Below, piece by piece: positions 8,237 to 17,118 of a DNA stretch of 64,000 nt (its first letter is position 1; each line of letters starts with the position of its first letter). The stretch covers positions 496,001-560,000 of the forward strand of contig JADKIA010000028.1 of assembly GCA_016721465.1 (NCBI GenBank), written 5' to 3'. The translations under genes were made by a program, and so were the position numbers. The DNA comes from Ideonella sp. (GTDB lineage: Bacteria > Pseudomonadota > Gammaproteobacteria > Burkholderiales > Burkholderiaceae_C). A model generated the notes under the pieces. The model saw only the letters and a program-made list of their open reading frames with translations, ran no database searches and was not told the DNA's origin.

Positions 8237-9801
8237 TGCGCTGCCTTGTTGCGCTCCTGTTCGTCGCCGCCGGTCTGGCCGCCTGCGACGTCTCCGACAT
8301 CCCGCGGGACCCGCGGCGCATCACCATGGCGGTGTCTCGGGACATCACCTCGTTGGACCCCGCAGCCACCTTCCTGCTGGCCAACCAACTGGCGATGAAC
8401 CTGGCCTACGAGAAGCTGGTCGTCGCCGAGGTGGCCGACGGCAGGCCCACCGGTCGCATGCTGGGGCAACTGGCTGAACGCTGGGAGACCTCTGCCGACG
8501 GCCTGAGCTGGACCTTCTTCCTGCGCGCCGGCCACCGCTTCGACGACGGCAGCGAAGTCACCGCCGAGGCGGTGAAGTTCTCCTTCGAGCGCACGCTCAA
8601 GCTCAAGGCGCCGCCTTCGCAGTTCCTGTTCTTTCTTCGCAGCGTTGAGGCAGTGGCGCCGCATGAAGTGCGCTTCACGCTGCGCACGCCCGTGCCCTTT
8701 TTCCTGGAAGTGTTGGCCGTGCCCACGGCCAGCATCGTCAACCCCAAAGTGCTGGCCAAGGCCAACGGTGCCGACATCGGCAGCCGCTGGCTTTCCACAC
8801 AAACAGCCGGCAGCGGTCCCTACCGCGTGTCGCGCTTCGAGAAGGGCCAGCGCGTCACGTTGACGCCGAACCCGCACGCCACGCGCCAGCCGGCCTACTT
8901 CACTGAAGTCAACTTCATGACCGTGAAGGACGACGCCACTCGCGTCATCCAGCTGGCCAAGGGGGCGATCGACATCGTCGATCCGGTGTCAGGTGCATCG
9001 GATGCCTGGGTGGCAGCCCGGCCGGGCGTGGATGTCGTCACCGGCCCGTCGCCGACCGTCGCCTTCCTGCACATGAACAACGAGCGGCCGCTGTTCCGCG
9101 ACGTGCGCGTGCGCCGGGCCGTTTCGCTGGCCATCGACCGCGAGCTGATTGGCAAGGCGATCTACCAGGGGCGTGCGAGCCTGCTGCACGGGGTGTTGCC
9201 GGCCGGCGTGCCCGGGCACGATGCGCAATTGCCGAAGCCCGTGCACGACCCTGAGGCCGCTCGCGCGCTGCTGCGAGAAGCCGGCGTCGCGCCGGGCACG
9301 CCGGTCAAGTTCACGGTGGTTGGCGATGGCAGCGGCGTCTCGCCACTGGCGCTGGCCATCAGTGCCCAGCTCGAGGCCGTGGGCCTGAAGGTCGTCATCG
9401 AACGGATATCGACCGCGGCACGCACCAAGATCATGAAAGGTGATTTCGACATCACCACGCAGTCGATCAACCTCGACTTCCCCGATCCGTCCATCGTCTT
9501 CAACTTCGTCTACAACTCGGCCACGATCGGCGGCGCCAACTTCCCGCGCTACCGCAACGCCAGCGTCGACAAGCTGATCGGGCAGGCCGACCGCACGCTC
9601 GACCGCGAGGCCCGCGCCGCGCTGTACCAGCAGGCGCAACGCATCGTTCTCGACGAGATGCCCACGATCGTGCTGTTCCAACTCGACTGGCAGCGTGCGA
9701 TCGGCAGCGACATCCAGGGCGTGAACTACGACTTCTCGCAGCCGACTTTCTACAACTTCGAAAGCATGCGACGTGTGGGCGTGAGAGTGACTGTGCAGTG
9801 A
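8236..9801 (+). CDS. ABC transporter solute-binding lipoprotein (SBP family 5)
   Basis: A 521-residue peptide/nickel-type binding protein. The start at 8236 yields a lipoprotein signal with the lipobox LAAC and the lipidated Cys at residue 17. Family hallmarks include SLDPAATF near the mature N-terminus, the YEKLV segment, and a long lobe ending in the RLD/QLDWQ region. It should deliver ligand to an importer in the inner membrane. The nearest unassigned ATPases are those at 1316-3069; matching permeases are missing from the window, and the intron scar just downstream may mark where they were lost. Confidence 0.88.
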   Translation: MRCLVALLFVAAGLAACDVSDIPRDPRRITMAVSRDITSLDPAATFLLANQLAMNLAYEKLVVAEVADGRPTGRMLGQLAERWETSADGLSWTFFLRAGHRFDDGSEVTAEAVKFSFERTLKLKAPPSQFLFFLRSVEAVAPHEVRFTLRTPVPFFLEVLAVPTASIVNPKVLAKANGADIGSRWLSTQTAGSGPYRVSRFEKGQRVTLTPNPHATRQPAYFTEVNFMTVKDDATRVIQLAKGAIDIVDPVSGASDAWVAARPGVDVVTGPSPTVAFLHMNNERPLFRDVRVRRAVSLAIDRELIGKAIYQGRASLLHGVLPAGVPGHDAQLPKPVHDPEAARALLREAGVAPGTPVKFTVVGDGSGVSPLALAISAQLEAVGLKVVIERISTAARTKIMKGDFDITTQSINLDFPDPSIVFNFVYNSATIGGANFPRYRNASVDKLIGQADRTLDREARAALYQQAQRIVLDEMPTIVLFQLDWQRAIGSDIQGVNYDFSQPTFYNFESMRRVGVRVTVQ

Positions 9802-10200
9802 GCTGGATTGGTACTGAAGGGTCGCACCGGTTGGTGACGAGTCGCCCTGTTTGCCGCGTACCGGTGCGTGCCCTCCGCTGCGGGGCCTCTTTCGGGGCCT
9901 CGGTCCGGATCCGACCGACCGCTTCGGGGCGGCAAGTTCAGGGCCACGGATGTCGGTTCAGGGTGTGCGCCGTGCAAAGGCGGCGCTTTCCAGCGGGTGC
10001 AAGTCCCGCCCGGCAACCGCTCCAGCCGGAAGCAACCGGAGCAGGCATGGAGGTGACGAAATGTCTGAAGCCTTCGGCTAAGCGTGCCACGAATTGGTGG
10101 CAGCGCGAGTGTGCGGGCCGTAACGCGAGTGAACGCTGAGAAAGCCTCGAAAAGGTCGATGCACAGGCCGACCCGGCGACCCTTCCGGGGAAGGCTGACA
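9802..10200. other. Non-coding gap of 399 bp
   Basis: No convincing gene. The first 160 bp hold only GC-rich sequence with a short direct repeat (GGGGCCTC twice near 9885-9900). The rest is the group II intron-like fragment described separately. Confidence 0.6.
9963..10200 (+). mobile_element. 5' fragment of a group II intron (truncated)
   Basis: The stretch begins with GTGTGCGCC, fitting the GUGYG 5' boundary (start at 9963 or 9965). It continues with sequence resembling bacterial group II intron domain I: a GGTGCAAGTCCCGC stem, GGAGGTGACGAAATG, and a conserved-looking block GTAACGCGAGTGAACGC, GAGAAAGCC and GGCCGACCC. No reverse transcriptase gene, domain V or 3' end follows; the fragment stops where the M20 gene (opposite strand) begins to be readable. 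Assigned from recall of intron sequences, not from a structure search. Confidence 0.55.
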
Positions 10201-10644
10201 TCACTCGCCACCGCCGCCTTCCTCGGCCGGCTGGAAGACCGCATGCACCGTGCCGTCGAAGTTGCGCGTCGCGGCCAGATGGCGCGCCGCGGACAGCAGC
10301 ATCGCCGTGTGCCCGTCGTGCCCGCAGGCGTGCATCTTGCCGAAGACCTTACTGGCCCAGGGCTTGCCGCTGGTCTCCTGCACCGGCAGCGCGTCCATGT
10401 CGGCGCGGATGCCTATGCGGCGCGGGCTCGATCCATGGCGCAGGGTGCCGACAACACCTGTGCCGCCCAGGCCATGGTGCACCTCCCAACCCCAACGTTC
10501 GAGGCGCTCGGCCACCAGCGCCGACGTCACATGTTCTTCGTAGGCCAGTTCCGGCTGTGCGTGAATCGCGCGCCGGACCTCGATCATCTCGGCCTCTTGC
10601 GCACGCAGCGCATCAAGAGCCGGCGGCGCGGCGACCGGATTCAT
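10201..10644 (-). pseudogene. M20 family amidohydrolase, 3'-truncated
   Basis: The first 147 codons of an M20D-type amidohydrolase (N-acyl amino acid or hippurate hydrolase group; family length about 390). Visible are RRAIHAQPELAYEE, the IGIRADMDALPV strand, metal ligands in HACGHDGHTA and the catalytic pair in QPAEEGGGG. The frame ends two codons after this motif, exactly at the intron-like fragment. The lid domain and distal metal-binding residues are missing, and no remnant of them lies beyond the fragment, so a deletion rather than simple insertion took place. Almost certainly non-functional. Confidence 0.8.
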
Positions 10645-10679
10645 CGGAATGCCCCGCCGCTGTTGGCGCCTTCGCGGCG

Positions 10680-11048
10680 TTACAGCACGAACAACAACAC
10701 CCAGTAGCCGGCGAACATGGCCGTCTGCCACCAATAGGCCCGGGTGGAGCGTCCGTTCAGCACCGAGGCCAGCGCGTCCGACAGGTTCACTGCCGCCAGG
10801 CCGACCACGGTAAAGCCCATGGCCACCAGCACGGCCGGCACCACGCTGCGTTCGCGCGCGGCGCTCCACCACAGGCAGGCGTAGGCCACCACGGCGAACG
10901 AGATGATCTTGTCCTGGTAGGCGTGGAAGGGCACGTCGTAGTAGACGAATAGCAGCGGCCACTTTATGCCGAAGAAGTGCGCCACGGCCATGGCGCAGAA
11001 GTAGGCGACGCCGGCCAGCAGGGCGAAGTGGAGCAGTCGAGATGGCAT
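10680..11048 (-). CDS. Small integral membrane protein, function unknown
   Basis: A 122-residue protein with about four hydrophobic segments (residues about 5-24, 45-62, 70-90 and 103-122) and an aromatic-rich loop (FVYYDVPFHAYQDK). I do not recognise the family. ATG 11048 is chosen because it places the first membrane helix at the N-terminus; upstream in-frame starts add a hydrophilic tail that would overlap the divergent regulator gene. It lies 35 nt before the truncated M20 gene on the same strand and divergent from the AraC-type regulator, which may control it. Confidence 0.6.
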   Translation of the reverse strand: MPSRLLHFALLAGVAYFCAMAVAHFFGIKWPLLFVYYDVPFHAYQDKIISFAVVAYACLWWSAARERSVVPAVLVAMGFTVVGLAAVNLSDALASVLNGRSTRAYWWQTAMFAGYWVLLFVL

Positions 11049-11147
11049 GGTGAGGTGCGTGGTCAGCAGATGGACCGGCATGCTGGTCAACCCGGCGGGT
11101 CTTCGCGAGTGGCCTGAAAGACAATCATCGAAAACTTCGGGCCAACC

Positions 11148-12239
11148 ATGTCGCAACGTTCGTCACCCAGGCCACGTCCCGCCGAGCATGACCCCGCGCT
11201 GCCCGCGGGGCGCCCCTTGCGCATCGCCGTGCTGGCCTTTGACCGCATCAGCCCGTTCCACCTGGCCGTTCCTTGCGTGCTGTTCGGCGACCGGCACCCA
11301 GGGGCGCCTGTGTTCGACCTTCGCGTGTGTGCCGCCGAGTCCGGCCCGCTGCGCACCACGGCCGGTTTCGAGGTGCACACGCGCCACGGGCTGGCGACCT
11401 TGCGCTGGGCCGACTGGGTCATCGTGCCGAGCTGGCGCGACCCTTCCGAGCGCCCTGCGGAGGCCGTGCTGAAGGCGCTGGTGGCCGCGCACCGGCGCGG
11501 TGCCCTGGTGGTGGGCCTGTGTCTGGGCGCGTTCCTGCTGGCCGAAGCGGGGCTCCTGGACGGCGAAGAGGCCACCACGCATTGGTCGGCGGCCGACGAG
11601 TTTGCTCGCCGCTACCCGGCGGTGCGCTTGAAGCCGGGCGTGTTGTACGTGGATGCGGGCCAGGTCATCACCTCGGCCGGCACCGCTGCCGGGCTGGACT
11701 GTGGCCTGCACCTTCTGCGACGCTACTTCGGAGCGAACGTGGCCAACCGTGTGGCGCGGCGGCTGGTGGTGGCCCCGCATCGGCAGGGGGGCCAGGCCCA
11801 GTTCATCGAGCATCCCTTGCCGGATACCCAGGGCGATGCGCGCATTGCCGCCTTGCTCGACCGCGTGCGCGCGTCGCTGGCCGACAACCACGATCTGGAC
11901 CACATGGCCGACGGCGCTGCGATGAGCCGCCGCAGCTTCACGCGCCATTTCCGAAAGGTGACGGGGACGACGCCCAAGCAGTGGCTGTTGAGTGAGCGAC
12001 TCGCGTTGGCACAGCGCTTGTTGGAAGCCACGGCAGAGCCGGTGGAGCGCATCGCGCAACGGGTCGGCTTTGCGTCGGCCACGGTGCTGCGCCACCACAT
12101 GCGCAGGGCCTTCGGCTTGACACCGGTTGCCTGGCGGCAGGGGTTCTCGGGACCCACGAACACCGCGCGTCGGGTCGACGTCCCAGCCATTCGACGTCAT
12201 CCCACCATTGGCTCACCCGCGTCGCGATCCGCCCGCTGA
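11148..12239 (+). CDS. GlxA/FtrA-type AraC family transcriptional regulator
   Basis: A 363-residue regulator. Residues about 25-190 form a DJ-1/PfpI-like domain with the nucleophile-elbow segment VGLCLGAFLLAEAG. Residues about 215-315 form a double helix-turn-helix AraC domain (MSRRSFTRHFRKVTG and VERIAQRVGFASATVLRHH). The C-terminal 45 residues beyond the AraC domain are low-complexity and unconserved-looking. Such regulators often respond to nitrogenous metabolites (carnitine, glycine betaine, polyamines, arginine). It is divergent from the small membrane protein and convergent with the PuuA-like gene; its target is not evident. Confidence 0.88.
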   Translation: MSQRSSPRPRPAEHDPALPAGRPLRIAVLAFDRISPFHLAVPCVLFGDRHPGAPVFDLRVCAAESGPLRTTAGFEVHTRHGLATLRWADWVIVPSWRDPSERPAEAVLKALVAAHRRGALVVGLCLGAFLLAEAGLLDGEEATTHWSAADEFARRYPAVRLKPGVLYVDAGQVITSAGTAAGLDCGLHLLRRYFGANVANRVARRLVVAPHRQGGQAQFIEHPLPDTQGDARIAALLDRVRASLADNHDLDHMADGAAMSRRSFTRHFRKVTGTTPKQWLLSERLALAQRLLEATAEPVERIAQRVGFASATVLRHHMRRAFGLTPVAWRQGFSGPTNTARRVDVPAIRRHPTIGSPASRSAR

Positions 12240-12466
12240 GCCTGCCCAGCGCGGCTGCAGGGCCCGGACTTGTCCTGACGCGATGCGGCCGCTTTGGCGG
12301 TACCGCCGACATTCCCGGCTCGCCCTCACCGTACGACTGGCGTTCCAGCTGGTCGTGCTCGGTGATGGGTGTCAACTCCTGGCCGGCACCGTGAGCCAGC
12401 GTCCATGCCGGTGCGCCGGCCTTGGACTCGAGGCCCGTCGAACGACCGTTGCCGGCGCCCGCGACG

Positions 12467-13813
12467 CTAGGCCAACGGCAACAAGATGCGCCGTTCCCAC
12501 GCGCTGATCTCGCGCTGGTAGCTGTCGTCCTCCAAGGCCTTGACCGACAGGTAGGCCTTGATGAACCTGGGGTGCAGCAAGCGTTGGCTCGAAGCACTGC
12601 GGGCCATTTGCTCAAGGGCTTGAGCAAACGTGCGTGGCAGATCGTGCGAGCGGTCGTACCCATTGCCCTCGATGGGCTCGGTGGGTTGCAGGCGTTCGTC
12701 CATGCCGGCCAACCCCGCGGCCAGTGACGCGGCGATCACCAGGTAGGGGTTGGCATCGGCGCCGGCGACGCGGTTCTCCACGCGGCGCGCCGCTGGCGCG
12801 CTGACGGGGACGCGCAAACCGGCGGTGCGGTTGTCGTGGCCCCAATGCAGGTTGATCGGTGCCTGGCTACCGGTCACGTAGCGCCGGTAGGAGTTGATGA
12901 AGGGTGCATAGATCAGCATCAGGTCGGGCGTGTAGCTTTGCAGGCCGGCAATGTACTGGCCAAGGCGCTCGTCGCCCCTGCCATCGGGTTGGCTGAAGAT
13001 GTTGCGGCCGGTCGCGTCGACCACGCTCTGGTGCAGGTGCATTGAGCTACCTGCTTCGCCGGCGATCGGCTTGGCCATGAAGACAGCATTCAGACCGTGG
13101 CGCAAAGCGACTTCCTTGGCCGCGTACTTAAACAGGAAGGTCTGGTCAGCTGCGGTCAATGCGTTGCCGTGCCGCAAGTTGATCTCGTACTGGGCAGTAC
13201 CCACCTCGTGAATCCAAGTGTCGGACCCGATGCCCAGCACATCGATGGCTGCGTGGAACTCATCCCAGAACGGCGCCAGGTCGTTGAGCAGGTTCAGACT
13301 GAACGCCGACTGCCCCACTTCGGCGCGCCCACTTCGCCCGACCGGGGGCCTCAGGGGCTCGTTCGGGTCTGAGTTGGCGGCCGTGATGTAGAACTCGATC
13401 TCCGGCGCAACGATCGGGGTCAGCCCCTGGGCCTGATAGCGCTCGATGACCATCTGCAGAACTGAACGTGGTGCGAAGGCGCAGCGCTCGCCGGTCAACT
13501 CCATGCAGTCGTGGATGGCCAGGTAGCGCGGCGTGCTGCTCCAAGGCACGCGCTGCAGTGTGGCCATGTCAGGCTGTAGGCGCACGTCGGGATCGGCATC
13601 GGGAAAGACTGGATCGTAGGAGTACTCGCCTGTGACGCACTGCATCGGGATGGCCTGCGCGATGCGCAACTCGTTTCCCTGCGCAAAGCTCTGCGCGGGC
13701 ATCAGCTTGCCGCGTGGATAGCCCGAGACGTCCGGGAAGATGCATTCGACATCTCGCACGCCATCGCGTCGGAGTCGTTCGAGCAGGTCATCGGGTGTCA
13801 ACATTGCGGTCAT
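12467..13813 (-). CDS. Glutamine synthetase family protein (gamma-glutamyl-amine ligase, PuuA-like)
   Basis: A 448-residue GS-fold ligase. It shows the N-terminal beta-grasp (VRDVECIFPDVSG), the VAPEIEFYI glutamate-site strand, the ATP-site motif GSSMHLHQS and NPYLVIAASLAAG near the C-terminus. This arrangement is typical of glutamate-polyamine/amine ligases rather than housekeeping GlnA: no adenylylation loop is visible. The start at 13813 overlaps the amidase stop (ATGA). It is the last gene of the long minus-strand string and, with the PuuB-like oxidase at its head, suggests gamma-glutamylation followed by oxidation of a primary amine. Confidence 0.87.
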   Translation of the reverse strand: MTAMLTPDDLLERLRRDGVRDVECIFPDVSGYPRGKLMPAQSFAQGNELRIAQAIPMQCVTGEYSYDPVFPDADPDVRLQPDMATLQRVPWSSTPRYLAIHDCMELTGERCAFAPRSVLQMVIERYQAQGLTPIVAPEIEFYITAANSDPNEPLRPPVGRSGRAEVGQSAFSLNLLNDLAPFWDEFHAAIDVLGIGSDTWIHEVGTAQYEINLRHGNALTAADQTFLFKYAAKEVALRHGLNAVFMAKPIAGEAGSSMHLHQSVVDATGRNIFSQPDGRGDERLGQYIAGLQSYTPDLMLIYAPFINSYRRYVTGSQAPINLHWGHDNRTAGLRVPVSAPAARRVENRVAGADANPYLVIAASLAAGLAGMDERLQPTEPIEGNGYDRSHDLPRTFAQALEQMARSASSQRLLHPRFIKAYLSVKALEDDSYQREISAWERRILLPLA

Positions 13814-15294
13814 GGCTGGCTCGTGAGGCGAGACGATGTGCCACAGGAATCGAATGCCAGCGGTGGACGTCTCGCCGACCAGGGCAAGACACGTTCCAGC
13901 TGCGTGGCCAGCTGCAACAAGCTCACCTCGTCGCCGTAGCGGCCAATGAACTGGACGCCAATCGGCAAGCCCTCGTCGTTCCATGCCAAGGGGACCGACA
14001 TCGCCGGCTGGCCGCTCACGTTGGCCAGCGGCGTGAATGGGGCGAAGGCCAGCGTGGCCGTCCGGTGCGCAACATAGTCACGATTCATCTCAAAGCGGCC
14101 GAGCAACGTCGGTGGTTCGGCCAATGTGGGGGTGAGCATCAGGTCAAAGGCCTCGACGCAGGCTGCAATTCGACGACCCAGGCGATGCATGCGGTGCAGT
14201 GCGTTGAGGTAGTCGCTGGCAGACATCGCGCGGCCGATCTCGGCGGCGGTCCAGGTGGCCTCCTCGAACTGCGCGGGACTGGCAGGTACCCGCAGCATGT
14301 CGGCCATGCCGTCGACTTCACACGCCGTGTTGGCGCACACGAGTTCGCGCATGGTGCGTGCCAGCAATTCGAAATCCAGATCCAGATCCAGATCCTTCGC
14401 CGGCGTGACGATGTGTCCCAATGACTCGCAAGCCTTGGCGGCCAGCAACACGGCCCCCACGCAGTCCTGGTGAATCGGGCGGCCATCCGGTGATTTCAAT
14501 GTGAAGCCGATCCGCAAGGGCATGGGTGCCTGGTTCAGGGCGGCCGCAAAGGACATGCGCGGCGCTGGGGCCACGTACGGGGCGCCAACATCCGGCCCGT
14601 GTGTGGCGTCGAGCGCCCGTGCGCAGTCGCGCACCGATCGCGTGATGACGTGACTCGTCGCCATTCCCGACCAGGACTCGCCGTAGCCCGGCCCATGCGG
14701 CAACCGGGCCCGCGTGACCTTGAGGGTGAACAGGCCACAGCAGGAAGCGGGAATGCGCAGCGAGCCGCCGCCGTCTGAGCCATGCGCCATTGGCACGATG
14801 CCCGCTGCAACCGCCGCTGCGGCACCACTGCTCGATCCACCCGCGGAATGGGCCAGGCTCCAGGGATTTCGCGTGGGCCCCGCATACAACGGGCCCTCGC
14901 AGGTGACGTTGATGCCGTACTCAGGCGAGGTTGTGCGCCCGAAGATGACCAGCCCGGCGCGGCGGTACCGTCGGGTCAGTTCGCCGTCCTGCGCCGGACG
15001 ATAGTCCCTGGCGGACCGCGAGCCAAAGGTCAATCGCAATCCCGTGGCCGACGCGCCCCCATCCTTCAGCAAGAAGGGCACGCCGGCAAAGGCTGCATTC
15101 GGGTCGACCTGTGCCGCTGCTGCCTCCCCCAATTCGCGATCCTGCCAACAGACGGCGTTGAGTTGCGGGTTGAGCTGCTCGACGCGGTCCCACGCCGCGG
15201 CGAGCAATTCCGCGGGGCTCAACGCACGAGAACGAACCAGCTCGGCCAGGGCCGTGCCATCGAGGGAAGGGTACTCCGGGATCGACAGGGCCAT
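13810..15294 (-). CDS. Amidase-signature family hydrolase
   Basis: A 494-residue amidase. The Ser-cisSer-Lys triad is visible: Lys77 in PFLLKDGG, cis-Ser about 154 in AGGSSSGAA and nucleophile Ser178 in GSDGGGSLR. Family members hydrolyse carboxamides, N-acyl amines or aryl amides in the cytoplasm. ATG 15294 gives the usual N-terminus; upstream frame is unlike the family. A 6-bp tandem repeat (ATCCAG, 14374-14395) encodes a DLDLDLD run in a surface helix and could vary in length. Gene order with PuuA/PuuB-like enzymes and a cupin suggests it releases an amine for the glutamylation route. Confidence 0.88.
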   Translation of the reverse strand: MALSIPEYPSLDGTALAELVRSRALSPAELLAAAWDRVEQLNPQLNAVCWQDRELGEAAAAQVDPNAAFAGVPFLLKDGGASATGLRLTFGSRSARDYRPAQDGELTRRYRRAGLVIFGRTTSPEYGINVTCEGPLYAGPTRNPWSLAHSAGGSSSGAAAAVAAGIVPMAHGSDGGGSLRIPASCCGLFTLKVTRARLPHGPGYGESWSGMATSHVITRSVRDCARALDATHGPDVGAPYVAPAPRMSFAAALNQAPMPLRIGFTLKSPDGRPIHQDCVGAVLLAAKACESLGHIVTPAKDLDLDLDFELLARTMRELVCANTACEVDGMADMLRVPASPAQFEEATWTAAEIGRAMSASDYLNALHRMHRLGRRIAACVEAFDLMLTPTLAEPPTLLGRFEMNRDYVAHRTATLAFAPFTPLANVSGQPAMSVPLAWNDEGLPIGVQFIGRYGDEVSLLQLATQLERVLPWSARRPPLAFDSCGTSSRLTSQP

Positions 15295-15364
15295 GGACGA
15301 CGTGTGCTGCGTGCGGTTGTCTGCGGGGGGGAATGCTTTTGAACAGGTGCGGGACAGCGGTCGA

Positions 15365-15745
15365 TCAGGCCGGCGGCGAGACGATGGCGTAGGTCTTGGT
15401 GACCGTCTCCAGCACCTCGAACGAACCCCGAAACCCTGCGGGAATGAAGATGGCCTCGCCCGGGCCAGCGGCCTCGCAAGAACCGTCCTCCCGGTGCACA
15501 CGACAGCGACCAGTCAGTACGGTAAACAGTTCGTGTTCGCGCGGCCCCATCTCGATGCGCCAGTGGCCTGGCTCACAGCGCCAGACGCCGCAGTACAGCC
15601 GGCTTGCGCCCAGATCGGTATCGATGCGGTTCCAGGTGTCACGACGCGGATTGCCTTCGATCCGTCGACCTGGTTGGGGGTGGTCGGACTCGGGTGCGCC
15701 GGTCATCCGGGCTTGCAGCTTGAGCAGGGGCAGGGCATCGTTCAT
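15365..15745 (-). CDS. Single-domain cupin protein
   Basis: A 126-residue cupin. The second half carries the beta-barrel motifs (REHELFTVLTGRCRVH, then GPGEAIFIPAGFRGSFEV), resembling the small cupins placed beside gamma-glutamyl-putrescine pathway and ureidoglycine enzymes. The metal ligands are incompletely conserved, with one His in the first motif. It may be a small sensor or isomerase. It starts 8 nt after the oxidase stop and ends about 70 nt before the amidase start, within the same operon. Confidence 0.75.
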   Translation of the reverse strand: MNDALPLLKLQARMTGAPESDHPQPGRRIEGNPRRDTWNRIDTDLGASRLYCGVWRCEPGHWRIEMGPREHELFTVLTGRCRVHREDGSCEAAGPGEAIFIPAGFRGSFEVLETVTKTYAIVSPPA

Positions 15746-15753
15746 GGTGAGGG

Positions 15754-17100
15754 TCAGGTCAGTAGGTCTCTCAGCCGGTACCAGGCCATGCCCAGCACCA
15801 GGCTGGGGGTGCGCAACCAGCGACCGCCGGGAAACGGCCGGTGCCGCAGGCGGGCAAAGACGTCGAAGCTCGAGGCATCGCCGTCGATGGCTTCGGCCAC
15901 CAGCTTGCCGGCCAGCCCCGCCAGGGCCAGTCCGTGGCCCGAGAAGCCTTGCAGGTAGTAAACATTGGCCGCGCGGCCTTTCGCTGGCAGGCGGCCGAAG
16001 TCTGGCGCGCGGTTCATCGAGATGTCGACGAATCCGCCCCAGGTGTGCTCGATCGACACGCCCCGCAATTGCGGGAAGGTGGTCTCCAGGTTGCGCCGCA
16101 TGCTCAGGGTCAGGTCCTTGGGAGTCAAGGTGCTGTAGCTCGTGCGGCCACCGTAGAGCAGGCGCTGCCGATCACCGGCCCGTGGGTCGGATTGAAGTCT
16201 GAAGTAGTCCAGCGACACATTGGTGTCGGACACCGCAGCACCACAGGGGATGAGCGCATGGGCACGCCGGGCATCGATGGTTTCGGTGGCCACCATGTAG
16301 GTGCCCACGGGCATGATGCGAGTTGAGAGCTCGGGCACCAGGCCCTGAAGGTAGACGTTGCCGGCCAGCAGCACCTGTCGAGCGCGCACGATTCCGTGCG
16401 GGGTCTGCAGCGCCGCCACCGGGCCATGGTCGATGCGTGTCACCGGTGACTGCTCGTGCAGCGATGCGCCGCTGGCAGCAGCGACGCGCGCCATGCCGAG
16501 CGTGTAGTTCAGCGGGTGAAGGTGACCAGAGCGAGGATCGTGCAGCGCGGCGGCATAGCGTGGGCTGGCAATCCAGTCGTGCAGGTGAGCCCGGTCGATG
16601 CGCTGCAAGGCGTAGCCATAGACCGATTCAAGCCGATCGGCGTGCTCGGCCAGTTGACGCGCCTTGCGTGCATTGACTGCGACACTGAGGTGGCCTTCTC
16701 GCCAATCGCAGTCGATCTTGTGGCGTGCGATGCGTTTCCGAAGCAGGACCAGGGCCTCGATCGTCATGTCCCAGACCCGGCGCGCGTCGGCGGGCTCCAA
16801 CTGGGCCTCGACGACCGCCTGATCGCAGGACAGTCCGTGGATGGCCTGTCCGCCGTTGCGGCCACTCGCGCCATGGCCAATCCGAACGGCCTCCAGCAGC
16901 CTGACGCGGTGTCCGCGCTCGGACAATTCCAGCGCCGCCGACAGGCCGGCCAATCCACCCCCGACCACGGCCACGTCGCACTCAACGCTGCCGGTGAGTG
17001 CCGGGTAGGTTGCATGAGAGTTGGCCGTCGCGTTGTAGAACGAATCGCGCGCCAGGTCACGATCGATTTCACGGAGGCGCATGCCAAAGTCAGCTCGCAT
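15754..17100 (-). CDS. FAD-dependent amine oxidoreductase (PuuB-like, DAO family)
   Basis: A 448-residue DAO-fold flavoenzyme. The N-terminal ADP-binding motif is VVGGGLAGLSAALEL at about residues 42-56, followed by GHGASGRNGGQ, as in gamma-glutamylputrescine oxidase; the C-terminal FAD contact reads YYLQGFSGHGLALAGLAG. The reaction expected is oxidation of a gamma-glutamyl-amine to an aldehyde with release of ammonia and peroxide. A GTG at 17118 is a possible alternative start; an ATG at 17082 is also possible. It begins about 18 nt after the PepSY gene stop, linking the amine-catabolic genes to the iron-uptake genes upstream. Confidence 0.85.
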   Translation of the reverse strand: MRADFGMRLREIDRDLARDSFYNATANSHATYPALTGSVECDVAVVGGGLAGLSAALELSERGHRVRLLEAVRIGHGASGRNGGQAIHGLSCDQAVVEAQLEPADARRVWDMTIEALVLLRKRIARHKIDCDWREGHLSVAVNARKARQLAEHADRLESVYGYALQRIDRAHLHDWIASPRYAAALHDPRSGHLHPLNYTLGMARVAAASGASLHEQSPVTRIDHGPVAALQTPHGIVRARQVLLAGNVYLQGLVPELSTRIMPVGTYMVATETIDARRAHALIPCGAAVSDTNVSLDYFRLQSDPRAGDRQRLLYGGRTSYSTLTPKDLTLSMRRNLETTFPQLRGVSIEHTWGGFVDISMNRAPDFGRLPAKGRAANVYYLQGFSGHGLALAGLAGKLVAEAIDGDASSFDVFARLRHRPFPGGRWLRTPSLVLGMAWYRLRDLLT

Positions 17101-17118
17101 GAGTATGGTGGACCCCAC

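Noticed and set aside
12240..12466. Minus-strand frame in the gap between the AraC regulator and the PuuA-like gene, with some transposase-like flavour
   Set aside because: I could not match it to any transposase motif, it has no start with a ribosome-binding site, and it continues antisense into the regulator gene. I see nothing else in this 227-bp gap.
14374..14395. ATCCAG hexamer repeat
   Set aside because: A short coding microsatellite inside the amidase (DLDLDLD); noted in that entry but not evidence of a regulatory or mobile feature.
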